From positions 124,001 through 188,000 of the forward strand of contig NZ_JAHYSG010000002.1 in assembly GCF_022095675.1 (NCBI RefSeq): a DNA stretch of 64,000 nt. The letters are read 5' to 3'. Each line of letters opens with the position of its first letter. Position 1 is the stretch's first letter. Below the pieces are notes generated by a model. The model made no database searches. It saw nothing but the letters and a program-made list of their open reading frames with translations, and was not told where the DNA came from. The position numbers and the translations under genes were made by a program. Shown here piece by piece: positions 25,436 to 35,441 of the stretch. The stretch is from Dactylosporangium sp. AC04546 (lineage in GTDB: Bacteria; Actinomycetota; Actinomycetes; Mycobacteriales; Micromonosporaceae).

Positions 25436-26671
25436 TCACAGCAGCCACACCGACACCCGCTCGCGGTGGCAGGCCAGCAGTCTGGCGGTGGCAAGGCACT
25501 TCGGCGGGGCCGGCCAGTGCTCCGTGCGACCCAGCACCGTCACCGCGCCCGTGGTGAGGTCCAGGCGGGCGACCAGCGAGCCGCCGGGGTTGCGGTCGGT
25601 CACCAGGGCGGCGTGGCCCGGCAGCGCCGCGACGACGTCCCACGCGCCGAACCGGCGCACGACCTGGCCGGTCACCGCGTCCAGCACAACGGCGCCGAGC
25701 GCCGGATCGGCGGCGTTCGGGGTAGGCTCGGTCGCCCACATGTGGCCGGCGTCGAACGGGCCGAGGTCCGTCCAGCCCGAGATGCTCCACCGCGCGTCGC
25801 CGGTGTCGGGGTCCACCACCGTGGTCCGGCCGACGCTGCCGGTGCACAGCAGGGTCCCGCACCACCACAGGCCGCCGGCCGCCGCCATGTCGGTGTGCCG
25901 CCACAGGCGACGGCCCGTCGTCAGGTCGAACACGGAGCTGTCCAGCAGCGTGCTGCGCTCGAAGTGGTAGACGAGCAGCCGGTCGCCGGAGATGTCGAAG
26001 CCGTCGACCGCACCGAGGCCGGGCAGAGCGACCGTGCGCACGACCGCGGCCGAGCCGGCGTCGCGGATGAGCAGCGTGCCGCCGGGGTCGAGGTCGGCGA
26101 TCTCGGGCCGGCCGTCACCCGCCGGCAGCACGCGGCGGACCGAGGACGTGCCGAGCTCCCAGCGCACCGCGCCCGTGCCGATGTCCAGGCCGAGCAGGCG
26201 CCCGTCGATCACACCGTCCGCGCGGGCGATCAGCACCCCCGGCGGGCCCTCGCCGGACGGGAGCGACGGCAGGTACCCGTCGCGCCGCCACACCTGGGCG
26301 CCGGTGGCGGCGTCGAGGCCGACGAGGGCCGCCGCGCCGGTCGCCGGTCCCTCGACCGACAGCACCACCCGGCCCTGCGACGCGGCCAGCAGCCGCCCGC
26401 CCGGCTCGACCGGGACGCTCCAGCGGCGGGCGCCGCCCGGCATCCGGTACGCCGCCACGGCGGTGCGCATCAGCAGGTACAGCCCGTCGCCGTCGGCGCG
26501 CACGTCGGCGATCCCGTCACCGTCCAGCACCACCGACGGGGCCGGCGGCATCGTCGGGTCGCCGCTGGGCAGCAGCAGCACGACGAGCAACCCCAGCAGC
26601 CACCAGCGCCAGCGTGACGGCGGCGCCGATGTCGGCCCGATCGGGCCGGAGACGTCGAGGTCGATCACCAC
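25436..26671 (-). CDS. Membrane-anchored PQQ-like beta-propeller protein
   Basis: This 411-residue protein has an N-terminal signal anchor (WRWWLLGLLVVLLLP, about 21-36). Its body is made of repeated blades of the PQQ-quinoprotein type, each with a variant of the sequence 'DAATGAQVWRRDG', 'DIGTGAVRWELG', 'DLTTGRRLWRH' or 'DPDTGDARWSI'. This is an extracytoplasmic WD-like propeller, not necessarily binding PQQ; catalytic residues of alcohol dehydrogenases are not seen. It may be a surface scaffold or sensor. It lies 42 bp from the aconitase stop on the same strand and could be read by transcription from that operon. Confidence 0.8.
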   Translation of the reverse strand: MVIDLDVSGPIGPTSAPPSRWRWWLLGLLVVLLLPSGDPTMPPAPSVVLDGDGIADVRADGDGLYLLMRTAVAAYRMPGGARRWSVPVEPGGRLLAASQGRVVLSVEGPATGAAALVGLDAATGAQVWRRDGYLPSLPSGEGPPGVLIARADGVIDGRLLGLDIGTGAVRWELGTSSVRRVLPAGDGRPEIADLDPGGTLLIRDAGSAAVVRTVALPGLGAVDGFDISGDRLLVYHFERSTLLDSSVFDLTTGRRLWRHTDMAAAGGLWWCGTLLCTGSVGRTTVVDPDTGDARWSISGWTDLGPFDAGHMWATEPTPNAADPALGAVVLDAVTGQVVRRFGAWDVVAALPGHAALVTDRNPGGSLVARLDLTTGAVTVLGRTEHWPAPPKCLATARLLACHRERVSVWLL

Positions 26672-26713
26672 CTCAGTTTCACTCAGTACACGTCGCGCAG
26701 GTACCGCTTCGTG

Positions 26714-29320
26714 CTACCGGGCGTGGGCGGTGCGGCGTACGACGTACGGCATGATGCCGCCGTGCCGGAAGTACTCCGCCTCGCGCGGGGTGTCGAGGCG
26801 GGCCTTGGCCGGGAACGTCCGGTGTTCGGTGTGGATCGTGACGGTGTCCGGGATCGGGTCGCTCAACCCGGTGACGGTGAAGGTCTCGTGGCCGGTGAGG
26901 CCGAGGGTGTCGGCGCTGTCGCCGTCGAGGAACTGCAGGGGCAGGATGCCCATGCCGATCAGGTTCGAGCGGTGGATGCGTTCGAAGGACTCGGCGAGGA
27001 CGGCGCGGACGCCGAGCAGGGCGGGGCCTTTGGCGGCCCAGTCGCGGGACGAGCCCGCACCGTACTCCTTGCCGGCCAGTACCAGCAGCGGTACGCCGGC
27101 GGCCCGGTAGGCTGCGGCCGCGTCGTAGATCGTCGTGAGGGATCCGTTGTGGACGGTGCATCCTCCCTCGGTGTCCGGCACGAGTTGGTTGCGCAGCCGG
27201 ACGTTGGCGAAGGTACCGCGCATCATCACCTCGTGGTTGCCGCGGCGGGACGCGTAGGTGTTGAGGTCGGCGGGCTCGACGCCGTGCCGCCGCAGGTACT
27301 GTCCGGCCGGGGTGTGCGGCGGGATGGCGCCGGCGGGTGAGATGTGGTCGGTGGTGACGGAGTCGCCGAGCTTGACCAGGACTCGGGCGCCGGTGATGTC
27401 GGCCACGGCGGGCGGCTCGGGTGTCATGGAGTCCAGGTAGGGCGGCCGGCGCAGGTAGGTGGACGCGGCGTCCCAGCCGAACGTCGCTCCTTCCGGGGCG
27501 GCGAGCTGCTGCCACCGCTCGTCCCCGGCGAACACGTCCGCATACGCACGGGCGAACATCGCGGGGTCCAGGGTCGTGTCGATGAGGTCCTGGACTTCTC
27601 GGGGGCTCGGCCAGATGTCGCGCAGGTACACGGGCCGGCCGGCGTGGTCGGTGCCGAGCGGTTCGGTGGTCAGGTCGATGTCCATGGTGCCGGCCAGGGC
27701 ATAGGCGACGACGAGCGGCGGCGAGGCGAGGTAGTTCATGCGCACGTCGGGGTTGATGCGGCTGTCGAAGTTGCGGTTGCCCGACAGCACCGCGGCGACG
27801 GCGAGGTCATGGTCACGGACGGCCTGCGTGACCTCGGGGATGAGTGGGCCGGAGGCGCCGATGCAGGTCATGCAGCCGTAGCCGGTGAGATGGAAGCCGA
27901 GTGCCTCCAGGTGTGGGGTGAGGCCGGCCTTGTCGTAGTAGTCGGTGACGACCCGGGAGCCCGGGGACAGACTGGTCTTGACCCAGGGCTTGGTGCGCAA
28001 CCCGCGGGTGGCGGCGTTGCGGGCGAGCAGCGCCGCGGCGACCATCACCGAGGGGTTGGAGGTGTTGGTGCAGGAGGTGATGGCCGCGATGGCCACGCTG
28101 CCATGGTCGATGCGGTGGGTACCGCCGTCGAGCGCGACCGTCGTGGGGGCGCTGGGCCGGCCGACCACGCCGCGGAAGCCGGCCTTGGCACGGTCGAGGG
28201 GCACGCGGTCCTGGGGCCGGCGGGGGCCGGCCAGCGACGCGACGACGGTGCCCAGGTCGAGGTCGAGCGTTTCGGTGTACCGGGGGGTGGCGCCGGGCTC
28301 GTGCCAGAGGCCCTGCTCCTTGGCGTAGGCCTCGACCAGGGCCACGGTCGCGTCCGGGCGGCCGGTGAAGCGTAGGTATCGCAGCGTCTCGGCGTCGATC
28401 GGGAAGTACGCGCACGTGGAGCCGAACTCCGGGCTCATGTTGGCGATGGTGGCCCGGTCGGCCAGGGTGATCTCGGCGACCCCGGGGCCCGAGAACTCGA
28501 CGAACTTGCCGACGACACCGTGCCCGCGCATCAGTTCCGTGATGGTGAGGACCAGGTCGGTCGCCGTCGCACCGTGCGGCAGCACACCGTGCAGCCGGAC
28601 ACCGACGACCTGGGGAATGCGCATGGACACCGGCTGGCCGAGCATGGCGGCCTCGGCTTCGATGCCGCCGATGCCCCAGCCGAGCACACCGAGGCCGTTC
28701 ACCATGGTGGTGTGCGAGTCGGTCCCGAGGCACACGTCCGGGTAGGCCCAGCCACCGTCGGCCACGACGACGCGGGCGAGGTGTTCGACGTTGACCTGGT
28801 GCATGATGCCGGTGCCGGGCGGGACGACCGCGAGGCCGCGCAGCGCCGCCTGACCCCACTTGAGGAACCGGTAGCGTTCGGCGTTCCGGGCGTACTCGAG
28901 CTCGGCGTTGCGGACGAAGGCGTCCGCGCGGCCGAACACGTCGGCGATGACGGAGTGGTCGACGACCAGTTCGGCGGGGATGACCGGGTTGACGCCGGCG
29001 GGGTCGCCACCGAGTGCGGTGACGGCGTCGCGCATGGCGGCCAGGTCGACGAGGGCGGGCACGCCGTTGGTGTCGTGCAGGAAGATCCTGGCCGGGTGCA
29101 GGTCGATGGCGTGCGCGAACGACGCCGGCTCGCCCCAGCCGAGCAGCGCCTGGATCTGGTCGGTGGTGACGAGTGCTCCGTCCTCGTGGCGCAGGAGGTT
29201 CTCCAGCACGATCCGGAGGCTGTAGGGCAGGTCAGGCGGGGCGATGCCCGCCAGCCGGTGGATGGTGTGCCGGCTGCCGTCAACCGTCAGCGTGCCGGTC
29301 GTGCCGAAGCTATTGCCCAT
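26714..29320 (-). CDS. acnA: Aconitate hydratase family protein
   Basis: This 868-residue AcnA-type aconitase isomerises citrate and isocitrate through a 4Fe-4S cluster. Cluster ligands are visible: Cys417 in [11 protein letters not shown] and Cys483/Cys486 in [11 protein letters not shown]. Other landmarks are [22 protein letters not shown], [15 protein letters not shown] and [19 protein letters not shown]. The ATG at 29320 gives the standard length and overlaps the upstream monooxygenase gene by 11 bp. It is the last gene of a ten-gene sugar-acid operon. It may therefore be a dedicated hydro-lyase for that pathway or a second copy of the TCA enzyme. Confidence 0.9.
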   Translation of the reverse strand: MGNSFGTTGTLTVDGSRHTIHRLAGIAPPDLPYSLRIVLENLLRHEDGALVTTDQIQALLGWGEPASFAHAIDLHPARIFLHDTNGVPALVDLAAMRDAVTALGGDPAGVNPVIPAELVVDHSVIADVFGRADAFVRNAELEYARNAERYRFLKWGQAALRGLAVVPPGTGIMHQVNVEHLARVVVADGGWAYPDVCLGTDSHTTMVNGLGVLGWGIGGIEAEAAMLGQPVSMRIPQVVGVRLHGVLPHGATATDLVLTITELMRGHGVVGKFVEFSGPGVAEITLADRATIANMSPEFGSTCAYFPIDAETLRYLRFTGRPDATVALVEAYAKEQGLWHEPGATPRYTETLDLDLGTVVASLAGPRRPQDRVPLDRAKAGFRGVVGRPSAPTTVALDGGTHRIDHGSVAIAAITSCTNTSNPSVMVAAALLARNAATRGLRTKPWVKTSLSPGSRVVTDYYDKAGLTPHLEALGFHLTGYGCMTCIGASGPLIPEVTQAVRDHDLAVAAVLSGNRNFDSRINPDVRMNYLASPPLVVAYALAGTMDIDLTTEPLGTDHAGRPVYLRDIWPSPREVQDLIDTTLDPAMFARAYADVFAGDERWQQLAAPEGATFGWDAASTYLRRPPYLDSMTPEPPAVADITGARVLVKLGDSVTTDHISPAGAIPPHTPAGQYLRRHGVEPADLNTYASRRGNHEVMMRGTFANVRLRNQLVPDTEGGCTVHNGSLTTIYDAAAAYRAAGVPLLVLAGKEYGAGSSRDWAAKGPALLGVRAVLAESFERIHRSNLIGMGILPLQFLDGDSADTLGLTGHETFTVTGLSDPIPDTVTIHTEHRTFPAKARLDTPREAEYFRHGGIMPYVVRRTAHAR

Positions 29321-29642
29321 GACCGGTGCCTTCCGGGATGTCCCGGGGAAACATCGGGACGCAGAACGTGTTGACGTGCCCGCCCGGCCGCACGAACCGG
29401 GCCGCGGCCTCCCGCCAGGCCGCGTAGTGCGGCGCGGCGCGGTGCTGCCGGTAGAACGCGTCCTCGTCGGCGTAGATCTCATACAGGACGAAGCGGTACG
29501 GGTCGTCGACCGACCGGTGCACGTCGAACCGCAGGCAGCCGGGTTCGTCCCGCACGGATGCGCGGGCGTTCTCACCGATCGCGGTCAGGAAGGCGTCGAC
29601 GTGCTCCGGGTGGACGTCGAGCGTGACGATCACGGTGAACAT
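29310..29642 (-). CDS. Antibiotic biosynthesis monooxygenase (ABM) domain protein
   Basis: This 110-residue single ABM ferredoxin-fold domain resembles YgiN-type quinol monooxygenases: [19 protein letters not shown], the [12 protein letters not shown] strand and the [17 protein letters not shown] helix are all characteristic. In operons for sugar-acid use these small dimers occur as lactone or aldehyde processing partners of unknown activity. Its ATG overlaps the stop of the dehydrogenase gene by one base, and its end overlaps acnA. Confidence 0.82.
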   Translation of the reverse strand: MFTVIVTLDVHPEHVDAFLTAIGENARASVRDEPGCLRFDVHRSVDDPYRFVLYEIYADEDAFYRQHRAAPHYAAWREAAARFVRPGGHVNTFCVPMFPRDIPEGTGHGQ

Positions 29643-30673
29643 CAGGCCGACTCGACAGGCTCGAACGCAATGCCGCAGGAGGCGCCCAGCTCCCGCAGGT
29701 CGTGGATGGTCTTGCCGGGCAGTGACAGGCCCCCACCGGCGGTGCGGTCCTCGATCTCTCCGGGGTAGAAGATCTCGCCGGCGCCGGGTGCCAACGGTAC
29801 GGCCTTGGTCGTGCTGATCAGGTCGTCGACGCGGCGGGCGTACTCAGCCGGGTCCATGAGCGCGTCGATCCGGATGGCCATCGCCAGGTGGCCGCAGCCG
29901 CTGCGCCGGTCGGGTACGTAGGGGCCGGCGACGCCGGCGGCGTATGAGCTGCCGGTGAGGACGCCGGAGAGCAGGTCCATCATGAACGCGACGCCGTATC
30001 CCTTGTGTCCGGCCATCGGCAGCAGGATGCCCTCGATCGCCGCGCGCGGGTCGGTCGTCGGTATGCCCTTGGCGTCGGTGGCCCAGTCGCCGGGGATGGC
30101 TTCGCCGCGCTGCAGCGCGGCGTAGATCTTGCCGCGGGCCACCCCCGTGTTGGCGATGTCGAGGACGACCGAGCCGTGGCTGCCACCCGGCGCGGCGATG
30201 GACCAGGGGTTGGCGCCCACCGTCTTGACCCGCCCGCCCCAGGGCGCCATCGCCGGGCTGCCGTTCGTCGTCAGGATGCCGACGCAGCCGGCGGCGGCCA
30301 TGCGCCGGGTCCAGTAGGCGGCGGTGCCGAAGTGGTTGCTGTTGCGGACCGCGACGATGCCGACGCCGTGCCGTTCGGCGCGCGACACGGCGTCCTGGCA
30401 CGCCGTGTCGGCGATCACCTGTCCCACTCCCTCGCGGCCGTCCATGACGGACACCGCGCCCCCGTCCACGACGGTGACAGGCTCGGTGACGGCCGTCATG
30501 GCACCGGACCGGATTCTGGCGACATACCAGCCCAGGCGCAGCATGCCGTGCGAGGGGTGACCCCAGCGGTCGGCGGTGACGAGGCTGTCGGCGACCAGCC
30601 GGGCGTCGGTCTCCGGCACGCCGACGGAGCGCAGCACGCTGGTGCCGAAGGTGGTGAGGTGTTCGGGGTTCAT
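29642..30673 (-). CDS. Ldh-family (malate/L-lactate/ureidoglycolate) NAD(P) dehydrogenase
   Basis: This 343-residue protein belongs to the type-2 malate/L-lactate dehydrogenase family. Evidence is the DRWGHPSHGMLRL active-site His region, RNSNHFGTAAYW, TNGSPAMAPWGG and GHKGYGVAFMMDLLSGVL. Members oxidise 2-hydroxy acids or reduce 2-keto acids with NAD(P). The ATG at 30673 overlaps the aldolase stop by 4 bp. In this operon it probably oxidises the hydroxy acid at C2 or C3 of the imported four-carbon sugar acid. Confidence 0.9.
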   Translation of the reverse strand: MNPEHLTTFGTSVLRSVGVPETDARLVADSLVTADRWGHPSHGMLRLGWYVARIRSGAMTAVTEPVTVVDGGAVSVMDGREGVGQVIADTACQDAVSRAERHGVGIVAVRNSNHFGTAAYWTRRMAAAGCVGILTTNGSPAMAPWGGRVKTVGANPWSIAAPGGSHGSVVLDIANTGVARGKIYAALQRGEAIPGDWATDAKGIPTTDPRAAIEGILLPMAGHKGYGVAFMMDLLSGVLTGSSYAAGVAGPYVPDRRSGCGHLAMAIRIDALMDPAEYARRVDDLISTTKAVPLAPGAGEIFYPGEIEDRTAGGGLSLPGKTIHDLRELGASCGIAFEPVESA

Positions 30674-31287
30674 CGGCTGGCCCTTTCGGTCAGGTCCGTG
30701 ACCTGCTGCAGGGTGAGCGGCCGGGACCGGTGCCCGTGCAGGAGCAGGAACAGGCGGGCGGTCTCCTCCAGTTCCTCGATGGCGTCGGCGGCGGCCGCGA
30801 GGTCGGCGCCGGCGACGACCGGTCCGTGGTTGGCCAGCAGGAGCGCGTGGTGGGCGGCCGCGAACTGTTCGGCGGCCGGGCCGAGGGTGGTGTCGCCGGG
30901 CGCGTGGTACGGCAGCAGCGGCAGGCGCCCGACCCGCATCACGTAGTAGGCGGTCAGCGGCGGCAGCACGTCGGCCGGGTCGAGGCCGGCCAGGCACGAC
31001 ACCGCGACCGCGTGGGTGCTGTGCAGGTGCACCACGGCAGCGGCCGACGGCCGGGCGCGGTAGACGGCGGCGTGCAGGAACGCCTCCTTCGAGGGCGCCG
31101 GGCCCGCCACGTGCCGGCCCTCGATGTCCACGGTGGACAGCGCGTCCGGACGCAGCGTGCCGAGGCTCGCCCCGGTCGGGGTGACGAGGATGTCGTCGCC
31201 GTCCCGGACGCTGATGTTTCCGGTACGGCCGAACGTCAGCCGCCGCGTGAACAGCGACCGGCCGAGGTCGACAACCTGTTGCCTCAT
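30670..31287 (-). CDS. otnC: Class II aldolase: 3-oxo-tetronate 4-phosphate decarboxylase
   Basis: This 205-residue class II aldolase/adducin protein has zinc ligands in VVHLHSTHAVA and in the later HHALLLANHGPVV, an acidic catalytic residue in PAPSKEAFLHAAVY, and TGNISVRDGDDILVTPTG near the start. Next to an OtnK kinase such proteins are OtnC, which decarboxylates 3-oxo-tetronate 4-phosphate to dihydroxyacetone phosphate. Its start overlaps the otnK stop by 4 bp, supporting that partnership. Confidence 0.87.
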   Translation of the reverse strand: MRQQVVDLGRSLFTRRLTFGRTGNISVRDGDDILVTPTGASLGTLRPDALSTVDIEGRHVAGPAPSKEAFLHAAVYRARPSAAAVVHLHSTHAVAVSCLAGLDPADVLPPLTAYYVMRVGRLPLLPYHAPGDTTLGPAAEQFAAAHHALLLANHGPVVAGADLAAAADAIEELEETARLFLLLHGHRSRPLTLQQVTDLTERASR

Positions 31288-32543
31288 GGGGTGGTTCCTC
31301 TCATGGCACGCACGAGCAGGTCGGGCGCGCCGAAGTTTCCGGACTTCAGCAGCAGGGCGATGGTCGGCCGGTCAGTGGTGTGGCACCAGGGCACGCCGTG
31401 GTCCTCCTCCGCGGCGATGACGACCGAGGTGACGCCGAGTGCCGAGACGACGGCGCCGGAGGTCTCCCCGCCGGCCACGGCGATGCGCCGGACACCGGCG
31501 CTGACCGCCGCCCGGGCGAGGGCGCCGAGTGTTGCCTCGAGGACGTCCGCCGTCTGCGGGCCCATCGCCGCGATGCCGGCCTGCCGCTGCGCGGCGGGGG
31601 CGGACGAGTAGATGAGGACCGGACCGTGGCGCAGGTTGTCCCCGAGCCAGCCGAGGGCGGTGGCCAGGAGCTGGTCGGGGTCGGGCGTGGCGGCCGGGTC
31701 GAGCTGGTGGGACGCGAACACGGCGCGGGCTTGGTCGACCTGGGCGAGGGTGGCAGCGGAGCAGCTGCCGGCGAGGACGATGCCAGGTCCTTCGGGCAGC
31801 TCGGCGTGCTCGACGCGTTCGGCGGCGGGGGTCGCGGGGCCGGTCACGGCGCCGAGGGCGCGGGCGAGTCCCGCGCCACCGGTCAGCAGCGCCCGGCGGT
31901 GACCTGCGGCGGCGACGGTGTCCAGGTCGCTGTCGCAGGTGGCGTCGACGATCACGTGCCGCACGCCGCGGCCGGCCAGGGCGGTCAGCCGGTCCCGGAC
32001 CGGTTCCACACCGGCGCGCACCACGTCGAGCGGGAGCAGGCCGACGGCATGCGGGCTCTGGCGACCCATCAGCGTGGCCAGGTTGGACTCGGTCATCGGG
32101 GTGAGCGGGTGGTGGCGCATGGGCGAGCCGGACAGCAGTGTGTCGCCGACGAACAGGTGGCCCTGGTAGGTGGTGCGCCCGTGTTCGGGGGACGCCGGGC
32201 AGACCAGGGCGAGGCGGCCGTGGCCCGCGTCGAGCAGGGCGTCGGTGACCGGGCCGATGTTGCCCTCGTCGGTGGAGTCGAACGTCGAGCAGTACTTGAA
32301 GTAGATCCGCCGGGCGCCGCGGGCGGCGAGCCAGTCGTGGACGGCCAGCGACTCGGCAACGGCGTCCGCAGCGGGGATCGTCCGGGTCTTGAGCGCCACC
32401 ACGACGGCGTCGCATGGCGGCACCGTCTCCTGCGGGCCGGGCGCGCCGAACCTGAGCACCGTGCGCAGCCCGATCCGGCGCAGGGCCGCTGCCACGTCGG
32501 TGGCCCCGGTGTAGTCGTCGGCGATGCACCCCAGCACGGTCAT
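31284..32543 (-). CDS. otnK: Four-carbon acid sugar kinase (3-oxo-tetronate kinase)
   Basis: This 419-residue protein of the former DUF1537 family has the N-terminal IADDYTGATDVAAALRRIG motif with its substrate Asp pair, YFKYCSTFDSTDEGNIGP, and a C-terminal nucleotide-binding half with GGETSGAVV and GVPW. The family phosphorylates C4 of four-carbon acid sugars derived from threonate or erythronate. Its stop overlaps otnC and its start overlaps the racemase-like gene, each by 4 bp. Confidence 0.92.
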   Translation of the reverse strand: MTVLGCIADDYTGATDVAAALRRIGLRTVLRFGAPGPQETVPPCDAVVVALKTRTIPAADAVAESLAVHDWLAARGARRIYFKYCSTFDSTDEGNIGPVTDALLDAGHGRLALVCPASPEHGRTTYQGHLFVGDTLLSGSPMRHHPLTPMTESNLATLMGRQSPHAVGLLPLDVVRAGVEPVRDRLTALAGRGVRHVIVDATCDSDLDTVAAAGHRRALLTGGAGLARALGAVTGPATPAAERVEHAELPEGPGIVLAGSCSAATLAQVDQARAVFASHQLDPAATPDPDQLLATALGWLGDNLRHGPVLIYSSAPAAQRQAGIAAMGPQTADVLEATLGALARAAVSAGVRRIAVAGGETSGAVVSALGVTSVVIAAEEDHGVPWCHTTDRPTIALLLKSGNFGAPDLLVRAMRGTTP

Positions 32544-33205
32544 CGCGGCTGCCCGCCGGTGAGGACGTCGCGAAGCGTGTCGGCGGCCAGGTGGGGCGGG
32601 CTCAGCACCGGCACCGGCACGGCGGCGCTGACCGCGGCATGGACCAGACTGATCGAGTACTGGCCGAGCACGATCATGTCCACCTCGGGCGCTGCGCGCC
32701 GGGCCGCGTCAACGACGAGGTCCCGCAGTTGCGCATGGTCGTCGGCGCGGCTCGCCGCGGCGGCGCCCTCGACGACGACACCCTCGACGCGGACGCCCGC
32801 GCCGCCGAGGAACTCGCGCAGCCGGCGTGTGGTGTCGGCTACCCCGGTGCTCAGCGGTCCGAGGACCGCGACCCGGTGCGGCCGGTCGGCGCGGATGCGG
32901 GTGAACATCGCGGCGTCGGAGGCATGGACCGGCACCGCCCAGTCGCCGTCCTGGGTCACCGGCCCGTACATGGAACAGGTGAGCTGAACGGCGTCGGCGC
33001 CGCCGCCGACGGCGTACCGGATCAGCGCGGCCATGCGCTGCCCCAGGGCCGGGGTCAGGCCACCGGCGGCGTCGGCCTCGGTGATGAGCCGGTCGTCGAG
33101 CAGGTTCCACAGTCTCGCGTCCGGAAACCGTTCGGCGAACGCGGTGTGCGCCGGGGGCATGGACGTGGGCGTGGCGTGGATGAGGGCGACGGTGGGGGCA
33201 GCCAT
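32540..33205 (-). CDS. Aspartate/glutamate racemase-like protein
   Basis: This 221-residue protein is of the Asp/Glu/hydantoin racemase superfamily. Two catalytic Cys would be expected: one is seen in ADAVQLTCSMYGP, but the second half reads VDMIVLGQYSISLVH, where the usual Cys is absent. It may be an isomerase or decarboxylase of the one-Cys kind rather than a true racemase. It sits between the dehydrogenase and otnK. Since no OtnI isomerase gene is present, it is a candidate to fill that step. Confidence 0.75.
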   Translation of the reverse strand: MAAPTVALIHATPTSMPPAHTAFAERFPDARLWNLLDDRLITEADAAGGLTPALGQRMAALIRYAVGGGADAVQLTCSMYGPVTQDGDWAVPVHASDAAMFTRIRADRPHRVAVLGPLSTGVADTTRRLREFLGGAGVRVEGVVVEGAAAASRADDHAQLRDLVVDAARRAAPEVDMIVLGQYSISLVHAAVSAAVPVPVLSPPHLAADTLRDVLTGGQPR

Positions 33206-33209
33206 CGGG

Positions 33210-34286
33210 TCAGCCCGCCCGGACCGCGTCGACGACCGCGGCGGTGAACTCGGTGGTGGTCGCCGTCCCGCCCATGTCCCGGGTGCGCACTCCGCCGCGT
33301 ACGGCCGTCTCGATGCCGCGGTCGAGCCGGGCGGCGGCGTCGGCGGCCCTCGGGTCGTCGTGCTTGGCCGCCAGCCAGTTCAGCAGCATGCCGCTGGAGA
33401 GCATCATCGCGATCGGGTTGGCCAGGTCGCGGCCGGCAATGTCGGGGGCGGAGCCGTGGGCGGCCTGGGCCATCGCCCGGTGGTCGGAGGCGTTGATCGA
33501 CGGTGCGATCCCGAGTGAGCCGGCGACCTCGCCGGCGAGGTCGGACAGGATGTCGCCGAACATGTTCTCGGTGACGATGACGTCGAACTGGTCGGCCCGC
33601 CGAACCAGGTGGACCGTCATGGCGTCGATGTGGAAGTCGTCGACGGTGACGTCGGGGTAGCCTGCTCCGACCTCGCGGCACACGTCGCGGAACAGGCCGG
33701 TGGTCATCTTGAGCACGTTGGCCTTGTGCACGATGGTGACTCGCTTGCTGCGCCGGCGGGCCAGCTCGAACGCCTCGCGGGCGATGCGCTCGACGGCCGG
33801 CCTGGTGATGATGCCCAGTGCGACGGCGACGTCCGGGGACGGCATGAACTCGCCGGTGCCGGCATAGGTGCTGCGGTCGGCGTAGAAGCCCTGCGTGTTC
33901 TCCCGGACGATGACCAGGTCGGTGCCCGGGACGATGGCGTTGCCGGCCTCGAACGCCTTCGCCGGGCGGATGTTGGCGAACAGGTCGAAGTGCTTGCGGA
34001 TGGTGCCGCTCGGGTTGAGCTTCGAGCGGTGTGGTTGCGGGTACGCGGCGCTGTCGTGCGGGCCCAGCAGCCATCCGTCGAGCTCGGCGAGGGCCGTGAG
34101 TGTCTGTGGTGGTACGGCGTCGCCGTACGCTTCGATCGCCGCGGCCCCGAGGGGCAGGTCGACCCACGAGATCGGGTCCGTGCCGGCGGCCGCGCACGCG
34201 GCGTCGACGACCGCGACGGAGGCGGGCACGATCTCCGGTCCGATCCCGTCGCCGTGCAGGACGCCGAGGGTGTAGCTGGTGGCCAT
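33210..34286 (-). CDS. Isopropylmalate/tartrate-type NAD dehydrogenase
   Basis: This 358-residue beta-decarboxylating dehydrogenase has GDGIGPEIVPASVAVVDAA at the N-terminus, the RKHFDLFANIRPAKAF and VIVRENTQGFYADRS substrate loops, the catalytic Lys of HKANVLKMTTGLFRD, and the metal-binding DAMTVHLVRRADQFDVIVTE-like block. Loops resemble tartrate/D-malate dehydrogenases more than LeuB. It should oxidise a 2-hydroxy diacid or sugar acid with NAD and Mg/Mn. It lies 30 bp after the transporter ATPase gene and 4 bp before the racemase-like gene. Confidence 0.88.
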   Translation of the reverse strand: MATSYTLGVLHGDGIGPEIVPASVAVVDAACAAAGTDPISWVDLPLGAAAIEAYGDAVPPQTLTALAELDGWLLGPHDSAAYPQPHRSKLNPSGTIRKHFDLFANIRPAKAFEAGNAIVPGTDLVIVRENTQGFYADRSTYAGTGEFMPSPDVAVALGIITRPAVERIAREAFELARRRSKRVTIVHKANVLKMTTGLFRDVCREVGAGYPDVTVDDFHIDAMTVHLVRRADQFDVIVTENMFGDILSDLAGEVAGSLGIAPSINASDHRAMAQAAHGSAPDIAGRDLANPIAMMLSSGMLLNWLAAKHDDPRAADAAARLDRGIETAVRGGVRTRDMGGTATTTEFTAAVVDAVRAG

Positions 34287-34316
34287 GAGGGTCCTTCCGA
34301 GGCTGGAGTCGCGGTT

Positions 34317-35441
34317 TCAGGCAGTCAGGGCGAGCAGTTCGTCGGCCTCTGAGGAGGGCACCGCCGCCTTGGGGTAGAGCAGGGCGGTCTCGGGACGGAA
34401 GGTGAGCCTCGCGGTGCCGGTCAGCCCGCTGCGCGGGCTTTCGACCTGGACGACCTGGGTGCCGAGCTTGACCTGGTACTCGTACCGGGAGCCCACGTAC
34501 GAGCTGGTCACCACCTCGGTCGAGAGCACGTTCCCGGCGCCGGCCTCGGCGGCGGGCAGCACCTCCAGCCGCTCCGGCCGGATCGCCACCGTGACCTCCT
34601 GGCCCGCCGCGATCTGCTGGTCGGTGGCCACCTGGACGACGTCGCCGCTGCACTCCAGCCGGACCCGGCTGTGGCCGTCACGGTGCTGCTCGACCCGGCC
34701 GACCAGGAAGTTGCAGCGGCCCACGAACGCCGCCACCTCCGGGGTCGCCGGGGTCTCGTAGATGTCCCGCGGCGTGCCGACCTGCAGCATGCTGCCTTCT
34801 GACATCACCGCGATCCGGTCGCTCAACGCCAGGGCCTCGTCCTGGTCGTGGGTGACGTAGACGGTGGTGATGCCGAGGTCCTCCTGGAGTCGTTTGAGCC
34901 AGGCGCGGGCCTGTTCGCGCAGCTTGGCGTCCAGGTTGGACAGCGGTTCGTCCAGCAGGAGCACCGACGGCGAGTAGACCAGCGCCCGGGCCAGCGCGAC
35001 CCGCTGCTGCTGTCCGCCGGAGAGCTGGTGCGGGTAGCGGCCGCGCAGGTGGGCGAGCCCGACCTTCTCCAGGGCTTCGCCGATCCGGACCGCCCGCTCC
35101 TGCTTGCCGACTTTGCGCAGCTTGAGCGGGAGTGCCAGGTTGGCCTCGACGGACATGTGCGGCCACAGCGCGTACGACTGGAAGACCATGCCGAGGTTGC
35201 GTTCCTCGGTGGGCAGGTAGACCTTCCCGGCGACGTCGACGAACGTGGTCTGGCCCACGTCGATCCGGCCACCGCTCGGTCGTTCCAGGCCGGCGACGCA
35301 GTTCAGCGTGGTGGACTTGCCGCACCCGCTCGGGCCGAGCAGCGTGAAGAACTCTCCGTCCCGGACGGTGAAGCTGACCTGGCCCAGCACGGTGGTGGGC
35401 CCGAACTGCTTGACCAGGTTGGTGACGGTGACCTCAGGCAT
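34317..35441 (-). CDS. ABC transporter ATPase, PotA/FbpC type
   Basis: This 374-residue ATPase has Walker A GPSGCGKST near residue 40, the LSGGQQQRVALARAL signature, Walker B VLLLDEPLSNLD and a C-terminal TOBE domain. It energises the permease encoded just upstream, whose end it overlaps by 8 bp. Together with the binding protein it forms the importer of the sugar-acid operon. Confidence 0.93.
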   Translation of the reverse strand: MPEVTVTNLVKQFGPTTVLGQVSFTVRDGEFFTLLGPSGCGKSTTLNCVAGLERPSGGRIDVGQTTFVDVAGKVYLPTEERNLGMVFQSYALWPHMSVEANLALPLKLRKVGKQERAVRIGEALEKVGLAHLRGRYPHQLSGGQQQRVALARALVYSPSVLLLDEPLSNLDAKLREQARAWLKRLQEDLGITTVYVTHDQDEALALSDRIAVMSEGSMLQVGTPRDIYETPATPEVAAFVGRCNFLVGRVEQHRDGHSRVRLECSGDVVQVATDQQIAAGQEVTVAIRPERLEVLPAAEAGAGNVLSTEVVTSSYVGSRYEYQVKLGTQVVQVESPRSGLTGTARLTFRPETALLYPKAAVPSSEADELLALTA

